A stretch of 20,654 nucleotides of DNA. Origin: Bacteroidota bacterium. Its GTDB lineage: Bacteria > Bacteroidota > Bacteroidia > Flavobacteriales_F > PHOS-HE28. The stretch is from contig CAUJFM010000272.1 of NCBI GenBank assembly GCA_963169595.1, positions 1-20,654 on the forward strand, in the 5' to 3' direction. Below, piece after piece: positions 1 through 6,358 of the stretch (within the stretch, counting starts at the first letter, position 1; each line of letters starts with the position of its first letter). Made by a program: the position numbers and the translations under genes. The notes beneath the pieces were generated by a model that saw only the letters and a list, made by a program, of their open reading frames with translations, was not told where the DNA came from and ran no database searches.

Positions 1-488
1 TCTTCGGCAGGGGCCTCCTGCGGGGCAGGTGGAACTTCCTCCGCGACCACCGGTGGCACCTCTGGCTCCACAACAGCCAATAGCTGTTCCGCCTCCGGCT
101 CTAGGGCGGGCGATGCGGGTACGGCCGGGACCTCCTCCTCCGGTGCAGGCGGTGTTGTCGGCATGACCGGTTGGACCTCCGCGATCATTTCCGGCACAGC
201 CGTCGGCCGTTCCTCCACCTCCTTCGGAACGATCGTCAGCTTCGGCGCGGTGCGGATGGGGCCGGTCACCAGGTCGAACAGGCGGGCACGGGTGGGCACA
301 TGGGCTGCCGTGCGGCTCAGGGTCTCGTCGTAGAGCACATCGCCACTGCGCTGTTCACCCGCGGCGCGCAACAGGTGGGCGGCACTGAACCAGGGGTAGC
401 GCTCGCTCAGCGTACGCAGGTCGCCCAGGTCCGCGCGTTCCACGGCGCCCGGGTCCTTCACCAGCTGTGTCAGTCGATCGCGGTCCAT
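1..488 (-). CDS. Hypothetical Pro/Glu-rich protein, N-terminal part
   Basis: Partial gene: translation from an ATG at 488 (reading leftwards) stays open to the window edge, giving about 162 residues, and the C-terminus is missing. The start codon overlaps the stop of lptE (TGATG), so it is translationally coupled to it. Residues 1-75 look like a small helical domain (LRTLSERYPWFSAAHLLRA, then LSRTAAHVPTRARLFDLV). This resembles, from memory, the N-terminus of uncharacterised Bacteroidota proteins encoded between lptE and secG. Residues from about 85 onward are a low-complexity stretch rich in Pro, Glu, Val and Ala, probably a disordered linker. No signal peptide or membrane segment is visible. 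The function is unknown. Confidence that it is a real gene is high because of the coupling and the downstream position in a tight operon. Confidence 0.8.
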   Translation of the reverse strand, partial: MDRDRLTQLVKDPGAVERADLGDLRTLSERYPWFSAAHLLRAAGEQRSGDVLYDETLSRTAAHVPTRARLFDLVTGPIRTAPKLTIVPKEVEERPTAVPEMIAEVQPVMPTTPPAPEEEVPAVPASPALEPEAEQLLAVVEPEVPPVVAEEVPPAPQEAPAE

Positions 489-979
489 CACCAATTGCCC
501 AGTGTGCGGTCGAAGATATCCTGCGCCAGCTGGTTGCTGATCGTCCGCACCAGCTGTTCCTCCACGGTCACCAGGTCCTGGGTGCTGTTGTAGTCCGCGA
601 AGCGCGATACGGTGAAGGTGGTGTTCTTCGTGGGGTCCAGCGTGTGCACGTAAGCCACGTTCAGTGTGATGGTCAGCCGGTTCAGCGCTGCCGATTCATT
701 TGCCTGGATACTCACCGGCTGTACGTTGTAGCCCACGATGGTGCCGGTGTACTGCACATCGCCCTCGGTGCGGGCCAGCTTCAGCGGCGTCTGCGCCAGC
801 AGCAGGTCGCGCACGGTCTCGGTGCACACCTGGGCCACGTTGGGCGAGGCCAGGGGCGCGCCGGTCTGAAAGAGGTCCACGCTCAGGGTGCGCGCGTTGC
901 CGGGGTCCCCTCCGGTGAAGGAGTAGTTCACCCGGCAGGAGGCCAGGACGATCAGCAGGAGGAGGGCGGCGTGCTTCAC
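488..979 (-). CDS. lptE: LptE-family LPS-assembly lipoprotein
   Basis: A 163-residue protein with a lipoprotein signal: a hydrophobic stretch after MKHAA followed by the lipobox LASC, with the acylated Cys near residue 15. The mature part (RVNYSFTGGD, then regularly spaced Thr/Val-rich strands, ending in an acidic/amphipathic C-terminal helix with QLAQDIFDRTLGNW) fits the Bacteroidota LptE family. LptE plugs the LptD barrel and helps place lipopolysaccharide in the outer leaflet. It follows the sigma-54-type regulator gene with a 4-base overlap (start at 979, regulator stop at 976-978), and its own stop overlaps the next start. The assignment rests on size, lipobox, sequence character and the conserved neighbourhood. 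Confidence 0.85.
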   Translation of the reverse strand: MKHAALLLLIVLASCRVNYSFTGGDPGNARTLSVDLFQTGAPLASPNVAQVCTETVRDLLLAQTPLKLARTEGDVQYTGTIVGYNVQPVSIQANESAALNRLTITLNVAYVHTLDPTKNTTFTVSRFADYNSTQDLVTVEEQLVRTISNQLAQDIFDRTLGNW

Positions 980-2190
980 GGGATGCCGTACTCCTTGATC
1001 TTCCGGTACAGGGTGCGCTCGCTGATGCCCAGTTCCTGCGCGGCGTTCTTCCGCTTGTTGCGGTGCTTGGCCAGCGCCTTGCGGATCATCTCCTTCTCCT
1101 TCTCCTCCAGGCTCAAGCTCTCCTCCACCTCGGTGTGGTCGATGTCCTCGCTGGCGTCCACCTCGCCCGGCATGCGGATGCTGACCGTGCCCGGTGTGGT
1201 GGCCGGTGGAATGAAGATCTCCTCGCGGTAGGCGGGCGGCACGGGCTGGGCACCCAGCGGCTGTCCGGCGAGCAGGGTCCGCACCTGCTCCTTCAGCGCG
1301 CTCAGGTCGTTCTTCATGTCGAACAGGAACTTGTAGATCAGTTCGCGTTCGCTGATGCTGTCCAGTCCCAGGGCGGGTGCGCCACCGCTCACGGGCACCA
1401 GGGCCGAGGTCTCCTCCGGCAGGTATTGCCGCAGGGTGTTCCCGTCGATCTCGCGCGTCTGTTCGATCACGCTCATCTGCTCCACGATGTTGCGCAATTG
1501 GCGCACGTTGCCGGGCCAGCGGTAGCCTTTCAGCAGCCCCAGCGCCTCATCGGTGAGTGTCAGGGGCGGGGCCTTGTACCGCGTGGCGGCCTCCTGGGCG
1601 AAGTAGCCGAACAGCAGGTGGATGTCCTCCTTGCGCTCGCGCAGGGGCGGCACATGGATGGGCACGGTGTTCAGGCGGTAGTAGAGGTCCTCGCGGAAGG
1701 TGCCCCGCTGGATGGCCTGGAGCATGTTCACGTTGGTGGCGGCCACCACGCGCACATTGGTCTTCTGGGCCTTGCTGCTGCCCACGCGGATGAACTCGCC
1801 GGTCTCCAGCACGCGCAGCAGGCGCACCTGGGTGGTCAGCGGCAGTTCGCCCACCTCGTCCAGGAAGATGGTGCCGCCATTGGCCACCTCGAAGTAGCCC
1901 TTGCGGGCCTCGTGCGCACCGGTGAAGCTGCCCTTCTCGTGACCGAACAGTTCGCTGTCGATGGTGCCCTCGGGGATGGCGCCGCAGTTCACCGCGATGT
2001 ACGGGCCGTGCTTGCGGGCGCTGTAGGCATGCACGATCTGCGGCAGCACCTCTTTGCCGCTGCCGCTCTCGCCCTGGATCAGCACGCTGAGGTCCGTGGG
2101 GGCCACCTGCGCCGCGATCTCGATGGCGCGGTCCAGCCCCGGCGAGGTGCCGATGATGCTGAAACGCTGCTTGATGGGTTGCACGTTCAT
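976..2190 (-). CDS. Sigma-54-interacting AAA+ transcriptional regulator without a sensory domain
   Basis: A 404-residue enhancer-binding-protein-like regulator. The AAA+ domain covers about residues 8-245: Walker A GESGSGKE (40-47), the sigma-54 contact loop GSFTGA (87-92; a Ser variant of GAFTGA), Walker B GTIFLDE (106-112), arginine-finger region LYYRLN (169-174) and WPGNVRQLRN (225-234). A linker with Pro-rich parts follows, then a Fis-type helix-turn-helix at about 380-403 (KNAAQELGISERTLYRKIKEYG). No receiver, GAF or PAS domain precedes the ATPase, so any signal input must come from elsewhere. The open frame extends upstream to 2703, but that part is a shadow of miaB; I chose the ATG at 2190 because it overlaps the miaB stop (ATGA) and begins the conserved domain within ten residues. 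It is the second gene of the miaB operon. Confidence 0.92.
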   Translation of the reverse strand: MNVQPIKQRFSIIGTSPGLDRAIEIAAQVAPTDLSVLIQGESGSGKEVLPQIVHAYSARKHGPYIAVNCGAIPEGTIDSELFGHEKGSFTGAHEARKGYFEVANGGTIFLDEVGELPLTTQVRLLRVLETGEFIRVGSSKAQKTNVRVVAATNVNMLQAIQRGTFREDLYYRLNTVPIHVPPLRERKEDIHLLFGYFAQEAATRYKAPPLTLTDEALGLLKGYRWPGNVRQLRNIVEQMSVIEQTREIDGNTLRQYLPEETSALVPVSGGAPALGLDSISERELIYKFLFDMKNDLSALKEQVRTLLAGQPLGAQPVPPAYREEIFIPPATTPGTVSIRMPGEVDASEDIDHTEVEESLSLEEKEKEMIRKALAKHRNKRKNAAQELGISERTLYRKIKEYGIP

Positions 2191-3650
2191 GCCACGACAA
2201 GGGGTTCGTTGATCACGTCCAGCACATCGCCCTGGAGGCTGCCGCTGGTGCTGCTGGTGATGCGGACGCGGATGAAGGTGCCGGGCAGGAGCTCGGTCCC
2301 TGCGTGCATGCGAGGCACGATCACCACCGCGTTCTGCGAGTTCCGGCCGTACAGGTGCTCCGTGCTGCGCTTGCTCACGCCCTCGATCAGCACCTCGTGC
2401 ACCTGGCCCACATAACTCGCCATGCGCTGCGCGCTCAGCTCCTTCTGCAGGTCGATGATCTCCTGCAGTCGGCGGCTCTTCTCCGCGGTGGGCACGTCGT
2501 CGGCATACTTGCGTGCGGCCAGGGTCTTGGGCCGTTCGCTGTACATGAACATGTAGGACATGTCGTAGCCCACCGTCCCCATCATCGACAGGGTCTGCCG
2601 GTGGTCCTCCTCGGTCTCCCCGCAGAAGCCCGCGATGATGTCCGTGCTGATGGCACAGTCGGGCATGTGGCGGCGGATGGCCGCGATGCGGTCCAGGTAC
2701 CACTCCCGCGTGTAGCCGCGGTTCATGCGCTTCAGCACTTCACTGCTGCCGCTCTGCACGGGCAGGTGGATGTACTTGCAGATGTTGTCGTACCGTGCCA
2801 TCACCGCCAGCACCTTGTCGGTCATGTCCTTCGGGTGACTGGTGCTGTACCGGATGCGCATACCCGGCACGGCCAGGGCCACCATCTCCAGCAGGTCGGC
2901 GAAATCCACTGCGGCGTTTCCTGTATGTCGACCCGGAACGCCTTCGCCGAGCTTCGGCGTTCGAAGAGGGTCGACGGTGCCAGCGACCGGATCATCTGAT
3001 CGTCTGATCATCTGATCATCTGATCGCCATTTGTAGCTGTCCACGTTCTGCCCCAGCAGCGTCACTTCCTTGTAGCCCCTGGCCCACAGGTCGCGGCACT
3101 CGGCCACGATGCTCTGCGGGTCGCGGCTGCGCTCCCGGCCCCGGGTGAAGGGCACCACGCAGAAGGCGCACATGTTGTCGCAGCCCCGCATGATGGTCAC
3201 AAAGGCCGTCACGCCGTTCGTGTCCAATCGCACGGGCACGATCTCGCCGTAGGTCTCCTCGCGGCTCAGCAGCACGTTCACGGCCTTCTGACCGGTGCCC
3301 ACCTTCTCCAGCAGCTCGGGCAGGGTGCGGTAGGCATCGGGGCCCACCACCAGGTCCACCACCTTCTTCTTCTCCAGCAGGTCCTCGCGCATGCGCTCGG
3401 CCATGCAGCCCAGCACGCCCACCTTCAGGTCCTTGTTCCGGGCCTTCAGGTTGTTCATCTCGTTGATGCGCTGCAGCACCGTGTACTCCGCTTTTTCGCG
3501 GATGCTGCACGTGTTCAGCAGCACCAGGTCGGCCTCCTCGGCGCTCTGAACGGGGGTGTAGCCGTCCTTGGCCAGGATGCCCGCCACGACCTCGCTGTCG
3601 TTCACGTTCATCTGGCAGCCGTAGCTCTCGATGTAGACCTTCTTCTGCAC
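2187..3650 (-). CDS. miaB: tRNA-2-methylthio-N6-dimethylallyladenosine synthase MiaB, with an unusual repeat-derived insertion
   Basis: Radical-SAM methylthiotransferase that adds the 2-methylthio group to i6A37 of tRNAs. Numbering from the GTG at 3650 (487 residues): the N-terminal MTTase domain has its three cluster Cys at 12 (ESYGCQMN), 48 (NTCSIR) and 82 (LGCMAE); the radical-SAM triad CDNMCAFC is at 157-164; a TRAM-like domain ends the protein. A TTG at 3674 is also in frame, but it lies inside the -7 promoter element, so the GTG is preferred. Between LLGQNVDSYKW and AVDFADLLEM there is an Arg/Asp-rich and Pro/Gly-rich insertion (about residues 209-246) encoded by a tandem repeat and a palindrome. 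This loop is variable in the family, so the protein may still be active. It is the first gene of the operon that continues into the regulator and lptE. Confidence 0.93.
   Translation of the reverse strand: MQKKVYIESYGCQMNVNDSEVVAGILAKDGYTPVQSAEEADLVLLNTCSIREKAEYTVLQRINEMNNLKARNKDLKVGVLGCMAERMREDLLEKKKVVDLVVGPDAYRTLPELLEKVGTGQKAVNVLLSREETYGEIVPVRLDTNGVTAFVTIMRGCDNMCAFCVVPFTRGRERSRDPQSIVAECRDLWARGYKEVTLLGQNVDSYKWRSDDQMIRRSDDPVAGTVDPLRTPKLGEGVPGRHTGNAAVDFADLLEMVALAVPGMRIRYSTSHPKDMTDKVLAVMARYDNICKYIHLPVQSGSSEVLKRMNRGYTREWYLDRIAAIRRHMPDCAISTDIIAGFCGETEEDHRQTLSMMGTVGYDMSYMFMYSERPKTLAARKYADDVPTAEKSRRLQEIIDLQKELSAQRMASYVGQVHEVLIEGVSKRSTEHLYGRNSQNAVVIVPRMHAGTELLPGTFIRVRITSSTSGSLQGDVLDVINEPLVVA
2927..2975. 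repeat. 49-base palindromic element inside miaB
   Basis: Outer arms GTCGACCC (2927-2934) and GGGTCGAC (2968-2975) and inner arms GAACGCC (2936-2942) and GGCGTTC (2956-2962) can form a long cruciform or hairpin; an alternative inner stem is GCCGA/TCGGC (2946-2958). It is read in frame as part of the MiaB insertion. It looks like a mobile palindrome of the REP/RPE type, but no second copy was seen in this window. Confidence 0.75.
2990..3025. repeat. 8-base tandem repeat inside miaB
   Basis: Four and a half units of GATCATCT (the second unit is GATCGTCT), 36 bases in total. On the coding strand it specifies the repetitive RSDDQMIRRSDD stretch. The unit length is not a multiple of three, so gain or loss of one unit would shift the miaB frame. 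Confidence 0.9.
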
Positions 3651-3671
3651 GGGGACGCTGGGAAAGGGACG

Positions 3672-3702
3672 CAAAAGTACGGTTCAGCAAGGGGGCTGAC
3701 AA
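3672..3702 (-). promoter_or_regulatory. Bacteroidota-type promoter of the miaB operon
   Basis: On the minus strand, TTG (3702-3700), 20 bases, then TACTTTTG (3679-3672), a full match to the TAnnTTTG -7 consensus of Bacteroidota. The start point would be near 3666, leaving a short leader before the GTG at 3650. Confidence 0.65.
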
Positions 3703-3750
3703 GCTGGCAGTCATGTATTTCAGCCTGAATGGACAGGCTACATTCGTGGT

Positions 3751-4506
3751 GTGCTGCGCTATCTCCATACGTTCAGTGGTCTCCTTGTTTGGCTTGCGGC
3801 GTCTGCGCAGTTCAGTGTGGGTGGTTCGGTCGGTGGGTATGTGTATGAACTCTGGTCGCATAACCCGCGTACAGGAAGAAGCCAAGCGACATTCTCCTCC
3901 GCCCGGTCGATCCCGTGGACCATGGCGGTTTACTACAGGGAGCAGGGTCCCAGAACCGTGCGCTTTGCAACGGGGCTGCAGGTCGTGCGGCGGGAGTTCT
4001 TCGCGAAGTACGATGGTGGAGGACTTGGTGCCGGGTACGGCAAGGAGGTGGACGTACGCTTGGATGTGCTGTACTGGAACCTTCAGCCGGAGATCCGCAT
4101 GAATGAACGGGGTAGTCTTGTGTTCCGTTTGGGGCCCCAGTTCGGCTGGCTTTTGAACGGGACCATGGAGGGGAGTTCCAGTTCCTGGAGCCAGGGAAGC
4201 CCCGGAAGCACACCTCCAACATCGGATACATCCGAGTTGCAGCGACGTTATGCCTCGGATTTCAAGGGTGACATCCGGTTTCTCTTCGGCCTGGGGTTCC
4301 GGCTGCCGCTTGGCGAAGCCACAGCATTGACCATCGACCCCTATTGGAGCACTGCGGTAACATCCATGCTGGACCCTGAGGTGGCGTCCATCGCCATGCG
4401 AGGCTACGATGCGGGCGTGCTGGTGGGCCTGTCATGGCGCCACCCGGGCCAGGGTTTTTGGCCGTGGCTGAGGGCAGGTGCCCCGGGGTCAAGGACCAAG
4501 CCGTGA
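3751..4506 (+). CDS. Outer-membrane beta-barrel-like protein, copy 1
   Basis: A 251-residue protein beginning at a GTG with a signal peptide (MLRYLHTFSGLLVWLAASAQ, cleavage after about residue 18-20). The mature part alternates polar and hydrophobic residues with many Gly and aromatics (for example LDVLYWNLQPEIRM, DIRFLFGLGFRLPL, ALTIDPYWSTAVTSML), as expected of outer-membrane beta-strands. It is clearly paralogous to the gene at 4858: shared landmarks are YREQG/YREKHG, REFFAKYDGGGLG/QEFHAGYHHGGLAG, LQPEIRM/VLPEVRL and FGLGFRLP...TIDPY...SML. It lies divergently from miaB. I do not recognise a named family, and the function is unknown. No in-frame ATG exists before the signal peptide, which supports the GTG start. 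Confidence 0.8.
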   Translation: MLRYLHTFSGLLVWLAASAQFSVGGSVGGYVYELWSHNPRTGRSQATFSSARSIPWTMAVYYREQGPRTVRFATGLQVVRREFFAKYDGGGLGAGYGKEVDVRLDVLYWNLQPEIRMNERGSLVFRLGPQFGWLLNGTMEGSSSSWSQGSPGSTPPTSDTSELQRRYASDFKGDIRFLFGLGFRLPLGEATALTIDPYWSTAVTSMLDPEVASIAMRGYDAGVLVGLSWRHPGQGFWPWLRAGAPGSRTKP

Positions 4507-4857
4507 CGCGCATTGGGGCTCGTTGTCATCCTCGGATAGTGGCTATGAAGCGCACCTGCAGCAAGTAGGCATCGTCCTGCCCTACAGGCTGAGCGGTGAA
4601 CGCTCACTTCCCGGGGAAATACACCAAGCTCACACTATGGAACGTCGCGCGGCCACTTGGGCTTCGGGCCATCGTCGAACGCATGATCCACGTGTTCGTC
4701 TTGATCCCGTTGTCATTCGCGTGCTTCCGGCATTTAGGCTCCCGAAGCAGGCCTTCTTCGCACGGCGTAATGGACCGGCCCTCAGGATCAAGGATCGGCC
4801 GCGCTGCTGGTCAAAGGCGGTCGCAGGCCAAGCGTTCATGCAGTGTACCTTTCCAAC
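4507..4857. other. Gene-free spacer between the two barrel genes
   Basis: This 351-base stretch contains the msrB remnant at 4604-4700 and no convincing intact gene. Small open frames cross it on both strands but have no recognisable protein character. The parts at 4507-4603 and 4701-4857 look like decayed duplicated DNA; I could not align 4701-4857 convincingly with upstream msrB by eye. A small stem GAGCG/CGCTC lies just before the remnant. Confidence 0.6.
4604..4700 (-). pseudogene. Decayed 3' end of a second msrB
   Basis: Read on the minus strand, this matches the last ~32 codons of the intact msrB at 5590-6141. Residues HAFDDGPKP correspond to HVFDDGPKP, and after a net 2-base deletion another frame gives SVSLVYFPGK followed by TGA, matching SVSLEYLPGK-stop. 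The deletion lies where the catalytic Cys codon (RYCINS) should be, and an in-frame TAG follows the frameshift. It sits downstream of barrel copy 1 just as msrB sits downstream of copy 2, so it marks a tandem duplication of barrel plus msrB tail. Confidence 0.85.
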
Positions 4858-5586
4858 ATGGTCCGGTGCCTGATCCTCTTCTTGGCCTTGTTGAGCGAAG
4901 GATCCCTGCTCGCCCAATACGACATTGGGGGGATGATCGGCCTCCATCGGCGTGAGCTGCGCGGAAGGGATACCGACGCACATGCCTGGGCGAACTTTTC
5001 GGCCATTGCCCGGCCGGACTGGAACGTGGGTCTGTTCTACCGGGAGAAGCACGGCAGCCATACCAACCTGGGCTTGGAGCTGACATGGATGCGTCAGGAG
5101 TTCCATGCCGGCTATCACCACGGAGGACTGGCCGGTGGAACGAGCAATGATGTGCATGTGGTCCTGCATACGCTCAATTTCGCCGTTCTCCCCGAAGTGC
5201 GGCTTGGTACCGGTTCCGAGGCAGTGGTCCGGTTCGGCGTCTCCTGTGGGTTCCGCGTGGCGGGCAGGAAGAACGGCACCCGTTACGAGCAATGGCCCTA
5301 CCATACGGACAAGGAAACGTTCACCGATGCGGTCCCGGACGATTTCGGGGGTGAGCTCCGGGCCATCTTCGGGTTCGGCTTTCGCGTGCCCACCGGGCCT
5401 CGCACCAGCATCACCATCGATCCGTACCTGGCCCGCGGGTTCTCCTCCATGTTGAAGGCGGAACCAGGCTCCGTCTCCACTGAGGTCGGCTTCCGGCTGG
5501 GCTGGGCCTTCCGCGTGCAGAAGGAGGGGCTTTCGCGTTGGATCGATCGGCGCACGCCAACACCGCCCGCGGGGCCGACGTGGTAG
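4858..5586 (+). CDS. Outer-membrane beta-barrel-like protein, copy 2
   Basis: A 242-residue paralogue of the protein at 3751-4506, starting at the ATG that opens a good signal peptide (MVRCLILFLALLSEGSLLAQ). An upstream in-frame GTG at 4843 would add five residues before the signal peptide and is less likely. The body has the same arrangement of Gly/aromatic-rich amphipathic strands; strong landmarks are VGLFYREKHGS, VVRFGVSCGFRVAG, LRAIFGFGFRVPTG and ITIDPYLARGFSSML. The C-terminus (IDRRTPTPPAGPTW) is polar and unlike copy 1. Its stop lies three bases from the stop of convergent msrB. Function unknown; an outer-membrane location is inferred from the signal peptide and strand pattern. Confidence 0.8.
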   Translation: MVRCLILFLALLSEGSLLAQYDIGGMIGLHRRELRGRDTDAHAWANFSAIARPDWNVGLFYREKHGSHTNLGLELTWMRQEFHAGYHHGGLAGGTSNDVHVVLHTLNFAVLPEVRLGTGSEAVVRFGVSCGFRVAGRKNGTRYEQWPYHTDKETFTDAVPDDFGGELRAIFGFGFRVPTGPRTSITIDPYLARGFSSMLKAEPGSVSTEVGFRLGWAFRVQKEGLSRWIDRRTPTPPAGPTW

Positions 5587-5589
5587 AGC

Positions 5590-6141
5590 TCACTTCCCCG
5601 GCAGGTACTCCAGGCTCACGCTATTGATGCAGTAGCGCAGCCCCGTCGGCTTGGGGCCATCGTCGAACACATGGCCCAGGTGCGCGCTGCACCGTCCGCA
5701 GGTCACCTCGGTGCGCACCATGCCCCAGCTGCGGTCCTCGTGGTAGTGCAGGGCATCCTTCCGCAGGGGTTGGAAGAAGCTGGGCCAGCCGCAATGGCTG
5801 CTGAACTTGGCGTCGGCCTGGAACAGGATGTTGCCGCACACCGCACAGGCATAGGTGCCGATGCCCTCGAAGTCCCAGTACTTGCCCGTGAAGGCCCGCT
5901 CGGTGCCCTGCTCGAAGGCGATGTGATACAGGTCCGCGGGAAGCAGCTTCTTCCATTCGCTCTTCGGCACCTCCAGGGTGGTGGTGTCGGTGTGCGAGTA
6001 ATAAGGATTGTGGCTGTGGTCGTATTGGCTCATGGTGTCGGTGGCGGTGCCGGCCCGCTGCGTCTGCCCCCGGCTGTGACCGCACCCGGCCAGCAAGAGC
6101 CCGGCCGTGAGGACAAGGGAGAGGAGCGGAGCGGTTCGCAT
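5590..6141 (-). CDS. msrB: Peptide-methionine (R)-S-oxide reductase MsrB, lipoprotein form
   Basis: A 183-residue protein from the ATG at 6141. The N-terminus MRTAPLLSLVLTAGLLLAGC is a lipoprotein signal with lipobox LAGC (Cys20), so the enzyme is exported and lipid-anchored. The SelR domain spans about residues 60-183: zinc ligands CAVC (99-102) and CGRC (148-151), the HCGWPSF motif (116-122), HLGHVFDDGP (154-163) and the catalytic Cys171 in RYCINS. It reduces methionine-R-sulfoxide in proteins, here probably repairing envelope proteins. An in-frame ATG at 6192 would put 17 polar residues before the signal sequence and is rejected. It is convergent with barrel copy 2 and divergent from topA; a broken copy of its 3' end lies at 4604-4700. 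Confidence 0.93.
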   Translation of the reverse strand: MRTAPLLSLVLTAGLLLAGCGHSRGQTQRAGTATDTMSQYDHSHNPYYSHTDTTTLEVPKSEWKKLLPADLYHIAFEQGTERAFTGKYWDFEGIGTYACAVCGNILFQADAKFSSHCGWPSFFQPLRKDALHYHEDRSWGMVRTEVTCGRCSAHLGHVFDDGPKPTGLRYCINSVSLEYLPGK

Positions 6142-6174
6142 GGGCGTGTGCCGGGGTGAAGTTCGCACAGGGAA

Positions 6175-6186
6175 CACCGATCGGTG
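6175..6186. promoter_or_regulatory. Perfect 12-base palindrome upstream of msrB
   Basis: CACCGATCGGTG is a perfect inverted repeat 34 bases upstream of the chosen msrB start, in the msrB/topA divergent region. It could be an operator half-pair; this is inference only. Confidence 0.3.
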
Positions 6187-6199
6187 GTGCATGGTTCAG

Positions 6200-6211
6200 G
6201 ACCGGCCGGTC
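6200..6211. promoter_or_regulatory. Second 12-base palindrome in the msrB/topA divergent region
   Basis: GACCGGCCGGTC is a perfect palindrome 25 bases from the one at 6175-6186. Its GC-rich symmetry may be chance in this genome; the pairing of two such sites makes it worth recording. Confidence 0.25.
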
Positions 6212-6221
6212 GGGGCTGTTG

Positions 6222-6248
6222 AAAAAAACCTTCCCCCTAAAGGGGAAG
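6222..6248 (-). terminator. Intrinsic-terminator-like hairpin, minus strand
   Basis: On the minus strand a 7-bp stem CTTCCCC/GGGGAAG with a 5-base loop (6248 down to 6230) is followed one base later by seven T residues (6228-6222). It would stop leftward transcription coming from inside topA before it reaches msrB. On the plus strand there is no T tract, so it is not a plus-strand terminator. Confidence 0.6.
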
Positions 6249-6296
6249 TAGGGTATGACCAAGGGGCCAGGTGAACCGAACGCCGTCCGATGCCCT

Positions 6297-6304
6297 TTTA
6301 TTTG
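6297..6304 (+). promoter_or_regulatory. Possible -7 element for topA
   Basis: TTTATTTG matches 7 of 8 positions of TATATTTG-like Bacteroidota -7 elements and lies 55 bases before the topA ATG. No TTG is seen at the expected distance upstream, so support is weak. Confidence 0.3.
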
Positions 6305-6358
6305 CCGCCCCGGTCGGAGGTACGCCTCCCTGTCCGGGACCAATACTGTACCGACAGC

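Noticed and set aside
1063..2415. Plus-strand open frame of 450 codons across the regulator gene
   Set aside because: Shadow frame with low-complexity His/Leu/Gly/Ala content opposite a clear AAA+ regulator.
2191..2703. N-terminal extension of the sigma-54-type regulator as a possible sensory domain
   Set aside because: The extension is the miaB coding region in another frame and is Arg/Pro/His-rich noise; the ATG at 2190 overlaps the miaB stop.
2990..3025. Tandem GATC-rich repeat as a CRISPR array or replication-origin motif
   Set aside because: The unit is only 8 bases with no spacers, and it is inside a translated gene with no origin features nearby.
4478..4873. Small open frames in the spacer between barrel genes
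   Set aside because: No protein-like features, overlap on both strands, and part is explained by the decayed msrB tail.
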